Source of the DNA: Epichloe hybrida
Taxonomy: Eukaryota > Ascomycota > Sordariomycetes > Hypocreales > Clavicipitaceae
DNA: 35,258 nucleotides
Direction of reading: 5' to 3'
Assembly (NCBI GenBank): GCA_019022495.1
Contig: JAFEKR010000124.1
Span: 1 to 35,258 of the forward strand
Shown here: positions 1 through 11,530 of the stretch, one piece after another
How the letters are laid out: every line of letters begins with the position of its first letter
Position numbering within the stretch: the stretch's first letter is position 1
Notes under the pieces: generated by a model
What the model was told of the DNA's origin: nothing
The model's input: only the letters and a program-made list of their open reading frames with translations
The model's database searches: none
Program-made: the position numbers and the translations under genes

Positions 1-327
1 ATATAACTTAAAATATTATTAGTGTTAAAGTTTAATTAAAATTAAATAGTAAATAAATAACTTATATATAAATATAAGTAAGTATAAGGAAATTACTATA
101 AGAAAAGCTATACTTTTTAATTACTTAGTATTTTAAGGTTTTTAAAAATATTAATAAAATAAAATACTTTTCTTTTTTATGTTTTTTTAAAATAATAATA
201 ATAGTAATAATAATAGTAAAAATAATAGTAAAAATACTGTAAAACATAGGAAAACATTCGTAAATATAAAAAAATTTATTAAGGGAAAACTAGACTAAAC
301 TAGGAAAAAACCCTTATAATAACCTAC
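1..327. other. AT-rich flank beyond the hAT 3' end
   Basis: No gene is visible. The stretch is almost all A and T with short trinucleotide runs (AATAATAATAGTAATAAT near 190-235). It lies downstream of the hAT transposase stop, so the left terminal repeat of that transposon should be here or beyond the window. I could not find a sequence matching the right-end repeat at 3759-3796; it may be mutated past recognition or missing. Confidence 0.5.
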
Positions 328-3300
328 TTAAAGGTCTGAATTAGAATAAATATTATCTTCAGAGGAAGATTTAATATTAGGTAAATCATTAGATTTACCT
401 AAGTTAGAATCTTCCTTTGAAGAAGATATAGACTCTTTAGAATCAGAGCTATAATACTCATAAAGCTCTGAGTATTGCTTAGTAATAATATTTCCTTCCT
501 TTTCCCAATTCTTTAATAAGATTAATTCCTTTAAAGTAAAATTCTTTAAAGAAGTTCGTCTCTTTGTAAGAATATTACCTCTAGTATTAAAAGTGCTTTC
601 TATAGCACTAGAGGTAGCAGGAATAGCTAGGTATTTCCTAGCAATAATACTTAAAATAGGGAAAGATTTAGTATTATCTTCCTACCATTTAAAGATATCC
701 TCCTATAATAATATTAATATATTTATAAGATTATTAATATAAGAAAGGGATTTACTTACCTTATCTTCTTAAATATCTAGCTTAGTATAAGTAGAAATCT
801 CATTTTTTCTATTCTTTTAAATAGACTTTTCCCTCTTATTAGGAAATAAACCTTTATAAAGGTTAGTTTTAGGCTTAGGCCTAGGATTTTTAAAAGTCCT
901 AGGTTAACTAGGCCCTGTAAGATTAACTATAAATTGGGTATTTGCGTGTTAATCTTGCTTGCTAATATTGATATTAGCTTAGTTCTCTTTATAAAGAGGT
1001 AAAATCCTAATAACATTATATATTAGTATATTAAAACTATAATTAAGAAAGGATTATAATATAATACTTACGAATTATAATCCTTTTTAAGGTTTTTTAT
1101 TAACCTTTCTAAGGTTTAATCTCCTAGCTTTAGCTTCTCCTTTATAGTAAGAAGGTTAAGCTAAGGGTCTAATAACATAGCATATAGATAAGGCTAATAT
1201 AAGAAGTAATTATTTCCTATATCTTTAGGAAAATAATTAGCTAGCTTATTTAAGCTAATATCTATAGATGCTATAAAGGCCTTGCCTTAAGGGCTATAAG
1301 CTTCCTATTATAAGTTAATATATAAAGGATATAATATAAGAAAGTAATATACATACCTAGCGAAGATAAGCCTTTTGTCCTCTTTTATATTATTAAGATA
1401 TTTATATATCCTAATAATGAAAAGTGGGACTAAACCTAAAGTATTATACTTCTGGCTTTAAAGTATAATAGTAAGTTTATAAAAAACCTCTAATATGCTG
1501 CTTAGGGTAGCTAAATCTGCCTATTCTTAGGTAGTTAGTATAGCATCCTTAAGAGCTATAATATTAGACTCCCTATTAAGAAGAATAATAGCTTCTTTAA
1601 GCTCTAAAGAAGTATTAATTATCTTATAGGTTGAATTCCACCTAGTTTCATTGGCTAAAGATATAATTAGTATTATAAATAAGATATATATAATAAAGAT
1701 AACTTACCTAAAGGAATTCTTATAATATTGCAATTTTTAGCAATATAGCCTTCATTTTTTGCCTTACGTAAAGATTTTAACTAAGTCTTATATAATCCTT
1801 AGTTATTCTTGATAATAATAGCAACCCTTTTAACTTTACCAAGGATTCCTATGAAAATATTAGTAATAATACTAATAATAATGATAATAAATTACTTACC
1901 ATTTGCTAAGGATTTGAATTCCTTATAATCTTGTCTCTCTTTAATAGAAGAGATATCTTCTATAGAATAATGTAAAAACTCACTATTCTTAAAAGCTTCT
2001 AAATCCTCTTTAGAAGACGTTAATTTAATAAAATTCGTTATAATATCCTTTACAATAATGTTTAAAACATATGCTATACATCGGATATCATAAGGTTCTT
2101 CTATAATAGTACTTTTATAGTTCTTATTAATATAAGAAAACATAAAAGTATTATTATTAGACCCGTTATCTCTAGTAAAACTAGTATTATTTTATTAGTA
2201 AAAGGTTATATAATATAAAAGATAATAGCTAACATACCTTGAGATTATCTTTGGCTTAAGCTGATATTCTTGAATCATTTTATTAAAGGATTCATGAATA
2301 TAAGCTCCAGTGTGAGAATTTGATACATATTCAAATCCTATAATATAAGATAATTAGTATAATAATTATAACTTACCTTATAACTTACCTTATAGTTATA
2401 ATAGAATAATAGGATTTACTTACCTAAAAGCTTATATTCAAGTTTAAAGTTTGGGTCTAGCTAACTAGCTATAACACCCAAATAGGACTTAGAATTGATA
2501 GAAGTCCAGATATCTAACTGAATAGATATAGATCCTTGATTTTGAAGATTATATTGGATCTTCTAGATGATTTGCTACTTAGAAATATTATACATAGTAT
2601 GAATTCTATGTGCAATACTTCTATAACTTAGCAAAGAAGCTAAATTATTATTCCTAAGTTTAAGTTAGCTTATATATATATATATTATAGACTATAGTTT
2701 AAGAAAAAATGCATTACTTACCTAGAATAATAATTTAGTAATTCTTTAAAGGAGTTACTATTAACAACAGCAAAAGCAATGTTATTTTCTAGTATAAATC
2801 TTATAACTAGATTAATTGCCTTTTCTAATGAAAATTCCTCTGAGGAAATTGTAGAATTTCAAGCCCTTTTACTAGGAAAAAAGGATGTTAAAGATAATTA
2901 GCCTGGCGATTATGGCTGGATTTCTAGCACTATTATAATATTAGTAATAAGATATAGGATAGTTATTAGATAATATAACTTACTTATTATCTTACTAGGT
3001 TGTTTTTCTTCTAATTTAGAAGTAGTAATATCCTTATGCTTTAGCTTATAATAGGATATTCTATTAGAAGCTTGGAATCTCTTAGCCTTACTTTTAAAGG
3101 TAAAAGTATAATTAAGCTATAAACAAAAACATATAATTACCCTTTCTTTATTTAAATTAATTTTAGATAACTAAAAATTAAATAAATTATAGGTAAATAT
3201 ATATGATTTTAAAGAGAATTTGTAACTAGCCTGATTTTCTAGGTCTTTTTCATGTAAACCTGGAAGATTACTAGGCTAGCTAGACCTAATAGGCTAAGAA

Positions 3301-3332
3301 GATTTATCAGAAGGATAAAAAGAGGAATCCAT
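328..3332 (-). pseudogene. hAT-family transposase, RIP-degraded, with introns
   Basis: A cut-and-paste transposase of the hAT superfamily, now inactive. The likely start is the ATG at 3332 (MDSSFYPSDKSS) and the frame ends at the TAA at 328-330. Family signs in order: a segment near 2760 reading VNNSSFKELLNYY; IRCIAYVLNIIVKDI at about 2035-2085 (normally C-x-AHVLNLxVKDI); ETRWNSTYKI near 1640; and the C-terminal dimerisation segment near 585-660, reading ARKYLAIPATSSAIESTFNT, followed by KRRTSLK and LILLKNW. In-frame TAA/TAG codons stand where Gln is expected, and the family His reads Tyr, both as C-to-T at CpA would produce. GTAAGT donors and TAG acceptors bound at least two short introns (about 1849-1899 and 1661-1709), and more donor-like sites exist. 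The family call is firm; the complete exon set is not. Confidence 0.8.
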
Positions 3333-3339
3333 GTTAAAT

Positions 3340-3530
3340 AAGAGGTGTTTTTGCTGTTTTTTGCGGATATTTTGCTGAATTTTGCTAAATTTGTTTTTTT
3401 CTTTTTTCTTTTTTCCTTTTATTGTGTTTTTTTGTTGTTTGTTTTGTATGATTTTCTGTGTTTTTTTTGGGGTTTTTTTAGGGTTTTTAGGGGTTTTTTG
3501 GGTTTTTTATAGCTAAAAGGAGATTTTAAA
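3340..3530. repeat. T/G-rich strand-asymmetric tract
   Basis: The plus strand is nearly free of A and C for long runs: stretches of T broken by TG, then GGGGTTTTTTTAGGG and related phrases at 3467-3515. It sits in the leader of the hAT element. The GGG-spaced runs resemble degenerate telomere-like DNA, but no regular TTAGGG period exists. Function unknown. Confidence 0.6.
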
Positions 3531-3633
3531 GAAACTTAAATCAGAAGAACAATAAGGGACAATAGTAAGAATAGCAGGTTAGCTTTTCCTATATGATTTG
3601 GATTTTTTACGATTTTTTATGATTTTTATAAGG

Positions 3634-3665
3634 GAAAAAGAAAAGAAAAGAAAAGAAAAGAAAAG
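3634..3665. repeat. (AAAAG)n microsatellite
   Basis: Several tandem AAAAG units followed by an AG/A-rich stretch to about 3680. Simple repeat inside the hAT leader. Confidence 0.9.
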
Positions 3666-3758
3666 AGAAAAAAAGAGAAGCGGGGTAATAGTATCACGTA
3701 AAAAAATTTGCCCCACTTAAATGACTAATTCAATTAATTTGCTATAAATTGCTTACAT

Positions 3759-3796
3759 AGCAGAGCGCCCCACTTTTAGACCCACTTTTCAGACTG
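3759..3796 (-). repeat. Probable right terminal repeat of the hAT element
   Basis: Read on the minus strand it begins CAGTCTGAAAAGTGGGTC and ends with GGGGCGCTCTG. A CAG start and AAAGTGGG-type cores are usual for fungal hAT termini. The core AAAAGTGGG occurs twice within the 38 bases, as subterminal repeats often do. It lies about 430 bases upstream of the transposase start, as expected for a 5' end. The partner was not found. Confidence 0.5.
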
Positions 3797-4324
3797 ATTT
3801 TTTTATTTATATTCTTTATTATAAGAGAATTATATCTTATATATAAATATATAGTAAATTATTTTTTTTTATATTTAAAATACTATTTTCTTTTATTTAA
3901 AAAAAGCTAATTTTATTATATAAAATTATATAAAACTATATAAAATATATATAGCTAAGACTTTTATAAAGCTTTTTATTATATTTATATAAACTATTAA
4001 AAAGTCTAGTTATTAAATTAAAATAAGTATTTTTAATTAAGATAAGTATTAAGAAACTTTTTTATAGACTTTTTACTTATTCTTTTATTTAAAAAACCTA
4101 TAAAGTTAAAATAATTCTTAATAATTCTAGAAAAGTACTTATAGAGCTAAAAGAGATATTATTAGAAAAGGAAAAATTTCCTTATTTTAATAAGAGGTTA
4201 AAGTTTTAATATATATTTTTCTTAGAATTTATATCTTATTTATTTAGAATATTAAAATTATTCTTTAGGGTAAATATTATACTTTAAGCTAAAAAAACAT
4301 ACTAAAATATATAATAAATTATAT

Positions 4325-4925
4325 AAGATAGGTATTAAAAAAAAAACCTTTAAAATATAGAAAATAAATCATAGTATAAGTTAAACTTAGAAATAATTAT
4401 ATTAAGCTATTAACTATATATAATTAGCTTATTATTTAGAATTTACTTTTAATAAGCTAAAACTTTATAAATTTATAAATAAATAGAAAAATTATATAAA
4501 AAAACAGGAATTTCATATTTAGATTACTAAAAAAATCTACTATATAATAGGTATATATACTACCTTACTTATAAGATAATACATTATATTATATTGTATT
4601 GTATTATATTGTATTGTATTGTATTGTATTATATTATGTTATATTTCTATATAATAAAATTCATAATAAATCAAATAAAATAGGTAGTAGAAAAAAAAGA
4701 CCTTTAAAATATAGCTAATTAATAGTACTATAAACTATACCTTAAAAAACTATACTAAGCTCTTATATATCTATACTTAGCCTATTCTTAGCTTATTATT
4801 CTAAATAAGCTAAAGTTTTAGAAATTTATAATTAAATGAGTAAAATATATACAAAAACAAAATTTTCTGATTTAAATTCATTACAAAATCTAGTATATAA
4901 TAGCTATATATAATACCCCACTTTT
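4325..4925. repeat. Two diverged direct repeats, about 350-bp period
   Basis: Unit 1 (about 4325-4570) and unit 2 (about 4680-4925) share the same order of phrases: ATAGGTA followed by an A run, CCTTTAAAATATAG, CTTATTATT then AATAAGCTAAA, AAATTTATAA, then CTA(C/G)TATATAATAG near the end. Each unit is followed by an ATTGT-type microsatellite. They look like old copies of one short element or a local duplication, since heavily mutated. Confidence 0.6.
4583..4643. repeat. (GTATT)n microsatellite
   Basis: Tandem GTATT/ATATT pentamers on the plus strand directly after repeat unit 1. Confidence 0.9.
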
Positions 4926-4939
4926 CTTTTTTACCTAAC

Positions 4940-5010
4940 AATACATAGGGCAATACAATACAATACAATACATTGAAGGGCCAAGAAATACAATACAATA
5001 CAATACTACA
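4940..5010. repeat. (AATAC)n microsatellite, inverse of the one at 4583
   Basis: Tandem AATAC pentamers, the reverse complement of GTATT, broken by ATTGAAGGGCCAAGA in the middle. It follows repeat unit 2. With 4583-4643 it could pair into a long imperfect hairpin. Confidence 0.85.
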
Positions 5011-5470
5011 ATGCTCTGACTATAAGGAAAAAAAAACTACATTACACTAACTATAAAAAAAAACTATAATATATTATACTATAAATTTTTTTTCCTAAAC
5101 TACACTAACTATAAATACTATAAATATAGTATTAGACTTTTTATTAGTTATTAGTATTTATAAAGTTAAAAGAAAGCTAGTTATATAAAAGCTTTTATTA
5201 TTACCTATTTTATTAAATTAGTTATAGAATTTATAATATTATATTATTTTAATAAGTTTATTATAACTAAGTAAGCTTATATATAATATTATACTTTTTT
5301 TAATAATACTATTTAACTTAATGCTTTCTTTTACTAATATAACTTAAAGAAAAACCTTTTTATTATATTATTTACTATTTCTATGAATTATTTTATATTT
5401 CTATAAATTAGTATTATTACTTATTTAAAAACACTTTAAAAAGAACTACTAGTAAACTTAATATAAGTAG

Positions 5471-7040
5471 CTTATTATAACTTATTATACCTTTGTCATG
5501 GCTTGCACCAAAAGGTTTAGAACGAAGTGATAGCTAAGACTATTATAGTCACTACTAGATAAATACTAGCTAGGGGCAGGTGCGTGAAGGTTTTAATCTC
5601 TAACCTAGTACTAATAATATATATAATCTTTAATAAATACCTTGCTTTATAAGCACATAGCTATCTTATAGCTAGCTAGCCTCTTTATTATTTATATAGC
5701 CTAAAGGTTCTCTAAAGACTTACTTTAATAAATATCCTATCTTTAACCTTTACACTCCTAATATAATACCCCCCTTATATATAATTAACCTTAATTATAA
5801 AATAAGCTACTTACTTAGAGTGTAGTTACTATATTAAAGCTTTATAAGGAAAATAAGATAAGGTACCTTATATCTAGATATATAAGTAAATAAAAAGAAA
5901 TAATAATAATAATACCACTAATTAAAAATAACCCCTTATTATAGTTAGTAATATTTAAATAGTAGCTTATATATAGCTTTACTATAGTAAAATAAAGATT
6001 ATTACCTATTATATAGCTAAAAAAAAAAACATAGATAACCTATATTAATTTTTATAATTAGTTAAATAAATAAGGTACTTAATGCTAGGGTTCTAAATAG
6101 TCTAACTAGAGGGCTTATATTATAGTTACTATAAGCTTATAGCTATTATATATAAATATATTTAGTAATGCTAATAGTTATTATTATAATTTATAAATTA
6201 CCTATACGTAGTACATTAGATTACTTAAGGGGTCTAGGGTTAATATAAAAGAGACTAATTTTCCCCCCTTTTATACTCTTCCTTTCTTTTATAATATCCC
6301 TTAACCTTATAAGTTACCCTTACTAGCTAGGTAATAGCTCTCTTACTACTATTACTTAGTAGTTACTAACCTCTTTTAGTCCTTAATTATTATTATTATC
6401 TATCCTTATTTATCTTAGTTTTTTGCCCTTATTTAGCTTATAAGTTTATACTCTTATTAGTATAACTTCCCTATCTAGTTTATTATAGCTAACTTATAGC
6501 TAGTTTACTATATCTAAGTCTTATGCCTAAACTTTACCTTTATTAATACCTTAAGAAAATCTATTAACTAAAAAATCTCCTATAAAGTCTTTTATAAAGT
6601 TTTCTTTAAAGTAAACTTCTTTTAAAATCTTATTATAAGTTTATTATATCCTTATAGTATCTTTATTACTAACTTATTACTAGTAAAATAGCTTTAAAGA
6701 AGATTTTATATATACACTATTATTAGTAAGTAATAATATAAAATATTCTCCTAAAAATAGTACTTATAAGATTTTAGGATACTTTATTAATAAAAAAACC
6801 TTCCTAGCTAAATATAATAAATCTTTAACTATAATATCTTTACTTACTTATTACTTCTTTATAGCTAATATTTAATAAGCTATTTAATAAAATATACTTA
6901 TTACTTCTAAAATAATAAAAACTATATTATAGTATATCTCTTTTAACTAAAATTTACTTACTTATAACTAATATACTACTAGACTTTAGCTTAAATTATA
7001 TAGCTTTATAATAGGCTATTTAAACTTATTAAAGCTACTT
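5471..7040. pseudogene. Degenerate repeat with coding-like traces, family unknown
   Basis: No intact gene. On the minus strand at about 6170-6900 one frame stays readable (phrases such as KENFIKDFIGDFLVNRFS and LVSFILTLDPLSNLMYYV) with stops where Trp or Gln would fit; the antisense-aligned frame is also partly readable, so the strand is not settled. At 5577 the phrase AGGGGCAGGTG recurs near the right edge of the AT-rich block (26538), with similar sequence before it. I do not recognise the protein. It may be the left part of an old element into which the gypsy and copia elements were inserted. Confidence 0.3.
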
Positions 7041-7320
7041 GTTACGTGGCGGAGCTAGATGCAGGCGTATATAAGACTAGATTCAGACTCTAGATAAAAA
7101 GAATTAACCTTCTTCAGACATCTTACCTTATACCTAATAGTAGCTCTTATAGTGAACTTAGTATAACTTTATGACAGTAGATCCATTAGCCTCTCTAATA
7201 GATTTGCCTTATATTATGCTAAACCTACACATAACATTTAGTAGCAATTAGAGATTCTTTCGTTACGCCCTTCCGGAAACCTAGAAACAAAACCATATAT
7301 CTAAAACTAACTATTTATAG
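7041..7320 (+). repeat. Possible 5' LTR/leader of gypsy element 1
   Basis: TGTTACGTGGCGG begins at 7040; TGTTAC starts are common for fungal Ty3/gypsy LTRs. GCGTATATAAGAC near 7066 resembles an LTR TATA box. GC content rises briefly compared with both sides. No second copy was found downstream, so the LTR call rests on position and motif only. Confidence 0.35.
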
Positions 7321-10300
7321 CGTTAATTCATAGACATTTAGTCTAACTTCCTAGTTACTAAAAATAAATTATAACTTATTTACTAGTTTTAGGCTTTTAA
7401 TAAAGTAAACCTTATATTTAAGTACTAAAAACAATAACTTATTAGAACTAAGGAATAAGAAGATTTAATTAAACTTATAAAATACAAATTTAATAATAAA
7501 CTACTTAAAAGACATAAAAACCTAATATATTAAGAACTGCCTATTTACTAGAATCCGATAGATTTGCAAGCTATATACCTCGCGTAGAAGGAAGTTAAAT
7601 TATGCATTTATAAAGCTAAATTTATAGGTTTTCTTAACAAATTTACTAGATTAAAAGGTAATAAGGCATTAGAGGGATAATCTAAAAACATTAGCCTTAC
7701 TTATAGCATAATAATCACTAGGACTAAGAGTAGCATAGAGAAAGACAAGAATAATAAAGGAAAGGGAATTAAAAACTATCCTAAAAATAACACCACTATT
7801 TAGCGTACTAAACCCCCTAACTAGCTAATAGAGTTATATCTAGAGGACTTATAATTAGGACCTTTAGGGAACCCACTAGATTTAGAGGAATTTTATAACC
7901 TCTAGTTAGGATCTTTAGAGAACCTATAAAACCTAGGGGAGTTTTACACTAAGACTAGTAAATCTAACACTATAAGGATCTTATAGGAGGCAATATAATA
8001 ATAATAGGTCACGCAAAAAGCAATAATAGCTAAAATAACAGTAGGAATAGACTAGCTAGCTATAAGATTAATAACTAAAATTAGAAGCTCGCAAAATGTA
8101 AAGGCATTAGTAGGATTAACGCTATTAGCGTAAAATACCACCTAAGGAATGTTATATTTACTAAATAACTAGGGTTAGTATAATAGCTACCTAGATGCTA
8201 AAGCAGGACTATTAGTATAACTAATATACCTGTAGTACTAATAGTATTAGCAACCACAGTACCTATAGAATTTCATATAATAACAGGCGAATTCACACTA
8301 GATATAGCATTAAACTATATATTCCCTAGGTCTGGAATAGTACGCAACTTCCTAACCTAGAAAAAGAATAGATCTAGCGTTTAATTAAAATTAGGATAAC
8401 TAATGGATAGAAAACGCAAAATAAAACGCGAATTTAACATAGAAAATTACAGATATTAGACACTTTAAGCCTTATAATAAATTAGAAGAAGCTAGCAAAG
8501 ACCTTATAACATATAATAGGAAGCAGACTATTTTCTATAATATTAAATTATAGGTCTAGGCAGTTAAGGATCACTTATATTATGCTAACCCTAGTTAATA
8601 AGACATTATCTAAAAGAAGATTTAGACGCTATTCTAAGGAGATGTAATAGTATAGTACTAATAATATCTTAATTTAGAAGAATAAAGCACTATATTTAGC
8701 AATATACTATTAGTTTTTAAGGTAGTTTAGAAGGAATTTAGCATTTAAGTTTAGAATACAATAGCGTGGCTTAATAAAGTAAAATATACTAAAGAAGACA
8801 TTAAGAATAACGTATCTTTTCGCGATTTTGCGTTAAAAATTTTCTAGTATACTAGAGCAAATAGCAAAATAATAGATTATTAGCTTTTAGTGCGCCTATA
8901 TCTTAAACTTTATCTAGGATTACGCTAGATATATCTAGTTCTAATAACAACAGATACAAGATTAGCCTATATTACTATAGTAAATAATAAAAGGTAGGAC
9001 TTATATAATCACTTACAGAGTAAAAATTAGTCTATAGCTAAAAAGGCAAAGGGAAGCTAAAAGTTCATTTTAACACTAAGATATCTAGTAGTAACTTAGA
9101 AGAAAACAAGGATAGAGCTTAAGTAAATTAGAATAAACCATTAAATACATAATTTTAGCTAGGAAATTAACGTTATAGATAGGATAATTAGAATATCTAA
9201 AGATCCTTAGGTTTTTTTTAACTAAGGCTATACTAGTAAAATATGCAGATTAAGGGACAAAACCAGAGACTATAGTGAAATAGACTATAGGAGGATAGAG
9301 GAGAGCGTCTAGGTTTTAGTTAGAATTAATAAGATAACCCCCTAGTCTAATGTAATAAATAATAATCACAGGACCTAGGACTATTAGAGGCATTTAGCTA
9401 GTAGTAGTAGCCTAGGCAATTTTAACATTAGAAGAAACCATTCACTAGGGATAAGGAATATGCCTATATTATAGTATATAATAACAATTCTAATATATAA
9501 TAACATAAGACCTATCTTTAGGAATGCGGTTATTACATAGCTAAAGAAAGGGAGGTTAAAGAGAATAACTATATAGAAACCTAAGCATAGGACTTAAATT
9601 TTATTAAAACTCACTTTATAGAAAACATTAAAAAGAAAGTAAATAAGAATACTATAAGGACAGATTTAATAAAGCTAAACTAACTAGTTCTAGGATAAGT
9701 AATTAAGGCTATTATAAGACTATAAGAAGTTAAATATAATAGGAAGTAAGCAAATATGTATTTAAAGATTAACATTAAGTTTAATAATAGGGATAAGAGT
9801 TATTAGATTTACCTTAACTTAGGAACATTATTAATTTTAGCGGATAAGGCATAGCTCTAGTAAAATAAATTAAATGTAAAATAAGCAATATAGAAACCTA
9901 AGCTTATATCTAGAGTAAGGTCTTCCTTTTTTATAACTAAAAAAGCTATATTTAATTTTTATATTCTAGGGATAGCGCGTAAAACTAAAATCACTAGACA
10001 TTTTATAGTAATAGCAAATATAATACTAAATCTAGGACTAAAATTACTACTAGGAACGAATTTCCTTTATAAGTATAAAGTAAAGCTTAATTTTATGCGC
10101 CCTAAGGTGGTTTTTTAGTTAGTCTATAGCATAATAGTACTAGTAAAGATTTTTAGGCTAGCTACTAAAGTTCCTTATTAGAGGGTAGTTACTACATAGA
10201 TAGTATTAATTCCGCTAAAAGCATTAGCATATATACTAGTTAGTTAGAAAGCAGCATAAAGAAATTAGGAAATAAGTGTGTATTATGCGTAGTTATATTT

Positions 10301-11530
10301 AGAATATTTTCCTAATGCTTTATTTAGTAACACTAGCTAAAGGCAAATAATTACCTATAACCTAACTAACAAAACCATTATAATCTATAAGCATAAAAAG
10401 GTCGCATAGCTAACGGCAGCTAGCGAAGTTAATGCTAACCACGTAATTAATAACCCTTTTACATATTATACTTATTTTAGCAAAGATATTATAAAGAAAA
10501 TAGAAAATAAGGATAAGGATAGTAATAAATCTAATAAGGAAAAGGATAAGCTTAACCTAAAGAAAGTTAATATAAGAGTACTATTATATAGGATTTCGTG
10601 TCTAGAAGAGATTCCGTATACTACTAACAAATTTAGAGTGTAAATTGCTAACGTTAACTATAAGGCCGCGAATAAATTTATCTAGCTTTCTAATAAATAT
10701 AATATCTATTAGGATAGAGGCATTATTCCTATGCCTAAGGATAAGAAAATAAGGATTAATCTTATTAATAAGTAGTAATATTAAACAAAGCTAATTAAAC
10801 CTTATAGATTAGGTGGCTAAGATATAAGCAAACTTAATAAAGTATATAATAAACTCTACCTAAAAGGGAAAATAATATACCTAGATAAGCTAGTAGCTAT
10901 AGTATATCTAGTGTTTATAGTCTAGTAAGAAACTAGTTAGAAAAGGAAAGGAAGAGTTATAATTAATATAAGACTACTTAATAACATAGTAATGCTAGAT
11001 ATATACCCTTTACTAGACTAAAGTAATATTATAAATAATACCTATAGTAAGGAGGTTTACTCTTTATTTAATAGAATAGGATTTTTCCACTAGTTACTAG
11101 TTAGAAGAGACCACTAGGCACGCATAGTGGTTATATTAAATCAAGGCCTTAAGGCGTTAAATGTAGCTTTAATAGGATATAAGAATTCCCCCGCTTTCGC
11201 CTAATAATTCATAGATAAATTATTCTAAAAATACAAACATTTTATATAAGTATATATTAATAACATTATTGTATTTTCGGATAGTATTAAGGAGTATTTA
11301 GTCCACCTTAATATCATACTTAAAATCCTTAAGAAAAATAAGATAATAATTGCTATAAAAAAGTCCTTTATTAGTTACCTAGCTATTTAACTATTTAGTT
11401 TTGTTGTAAATAGTAATAGAATTATTAACACTAATAATAGACTTAAAGCCTTTTAAAAAATGATTTTTCTAAGCAATCTATTAAGTCTTAAAACTTTTAT
11501 TAAAATAGCAAGAGCATTAATTAGGTGCTA
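7321..11530 (+). pseudogene. Ty3/gypsy element 1: gag, protease, reverse transcriptase (degraded, truncated)
   Basis: Remnant of a Ty3/gypsy Gag-Pol. Gag-like sequence spans roughly 7600-9600. A retropepsin C-terminal part is readable near 9980-10075 (LGLKLLLGTNFLYKYKVKLNF; functional copies usually have GxDFL). Reverse transcriptase runs about 10940-11460: GRVIINIRLLNN, LNVALIGYKNSPAFA, then VYINNIIVFS at 11250, where active enzymes have YVDD. Both catalytic Asp read Asn (GAT/GAC to AAT/AAC), a G-to-A change as RIP makes, so the enzyme is dead. Many TAA/TAG codons stand at Gln/Trp sites. No RNase H or integrase follows; the frame runs into a second protease after about 11530, so the element is truncated or fused to element 2. 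Confidence 0.75.

Larger units (their letters stand above)
328..3796 (-). mobile_element. hAT DNA transposon, left end not found
   Basis: The minimal extent runs from the transposase stop to the outer edge of the proposed right terminal repeat. The leader between the start codon (3332) and the terminal repeat carries a T/G-rich tract and an AAAAG microsatellite. hAT elements normally make 8-bp target duplications; with the left end unseen this cannot be checked. The element is heavily AT-shifted, like the rest of the block. Confidence 0.6.
3797..5470. other. Very AT-rich non-coding stretch with diverged repeats
   Basis: No gene is credible here; the short open frames are by-products of low-complexity DNA. 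The stretch holds a diverged tandem duplication (4325-4925) and two ATTGT-type microsatellites in opposite orientation, listed separately. CpA, TpG and CpG are scarce, as in old RIP-affected repeats. Confidence 0.6.

Noticed and set aside
1418..1436. AAAAGTGGGACTAAA resembling the hAT terminal repeat
   Set aside because: It lies inside the transposase frame (antisense of a V-P-L-F-I segment) and fits the coding sequence there; a terminal repeat within the gene is not credible.
4810..4998. 62-residue minus-strand open frame
   Set aside because: Low-complexity AT-rich DNA and an ATTGT-type microsatellite; no family resemblance.
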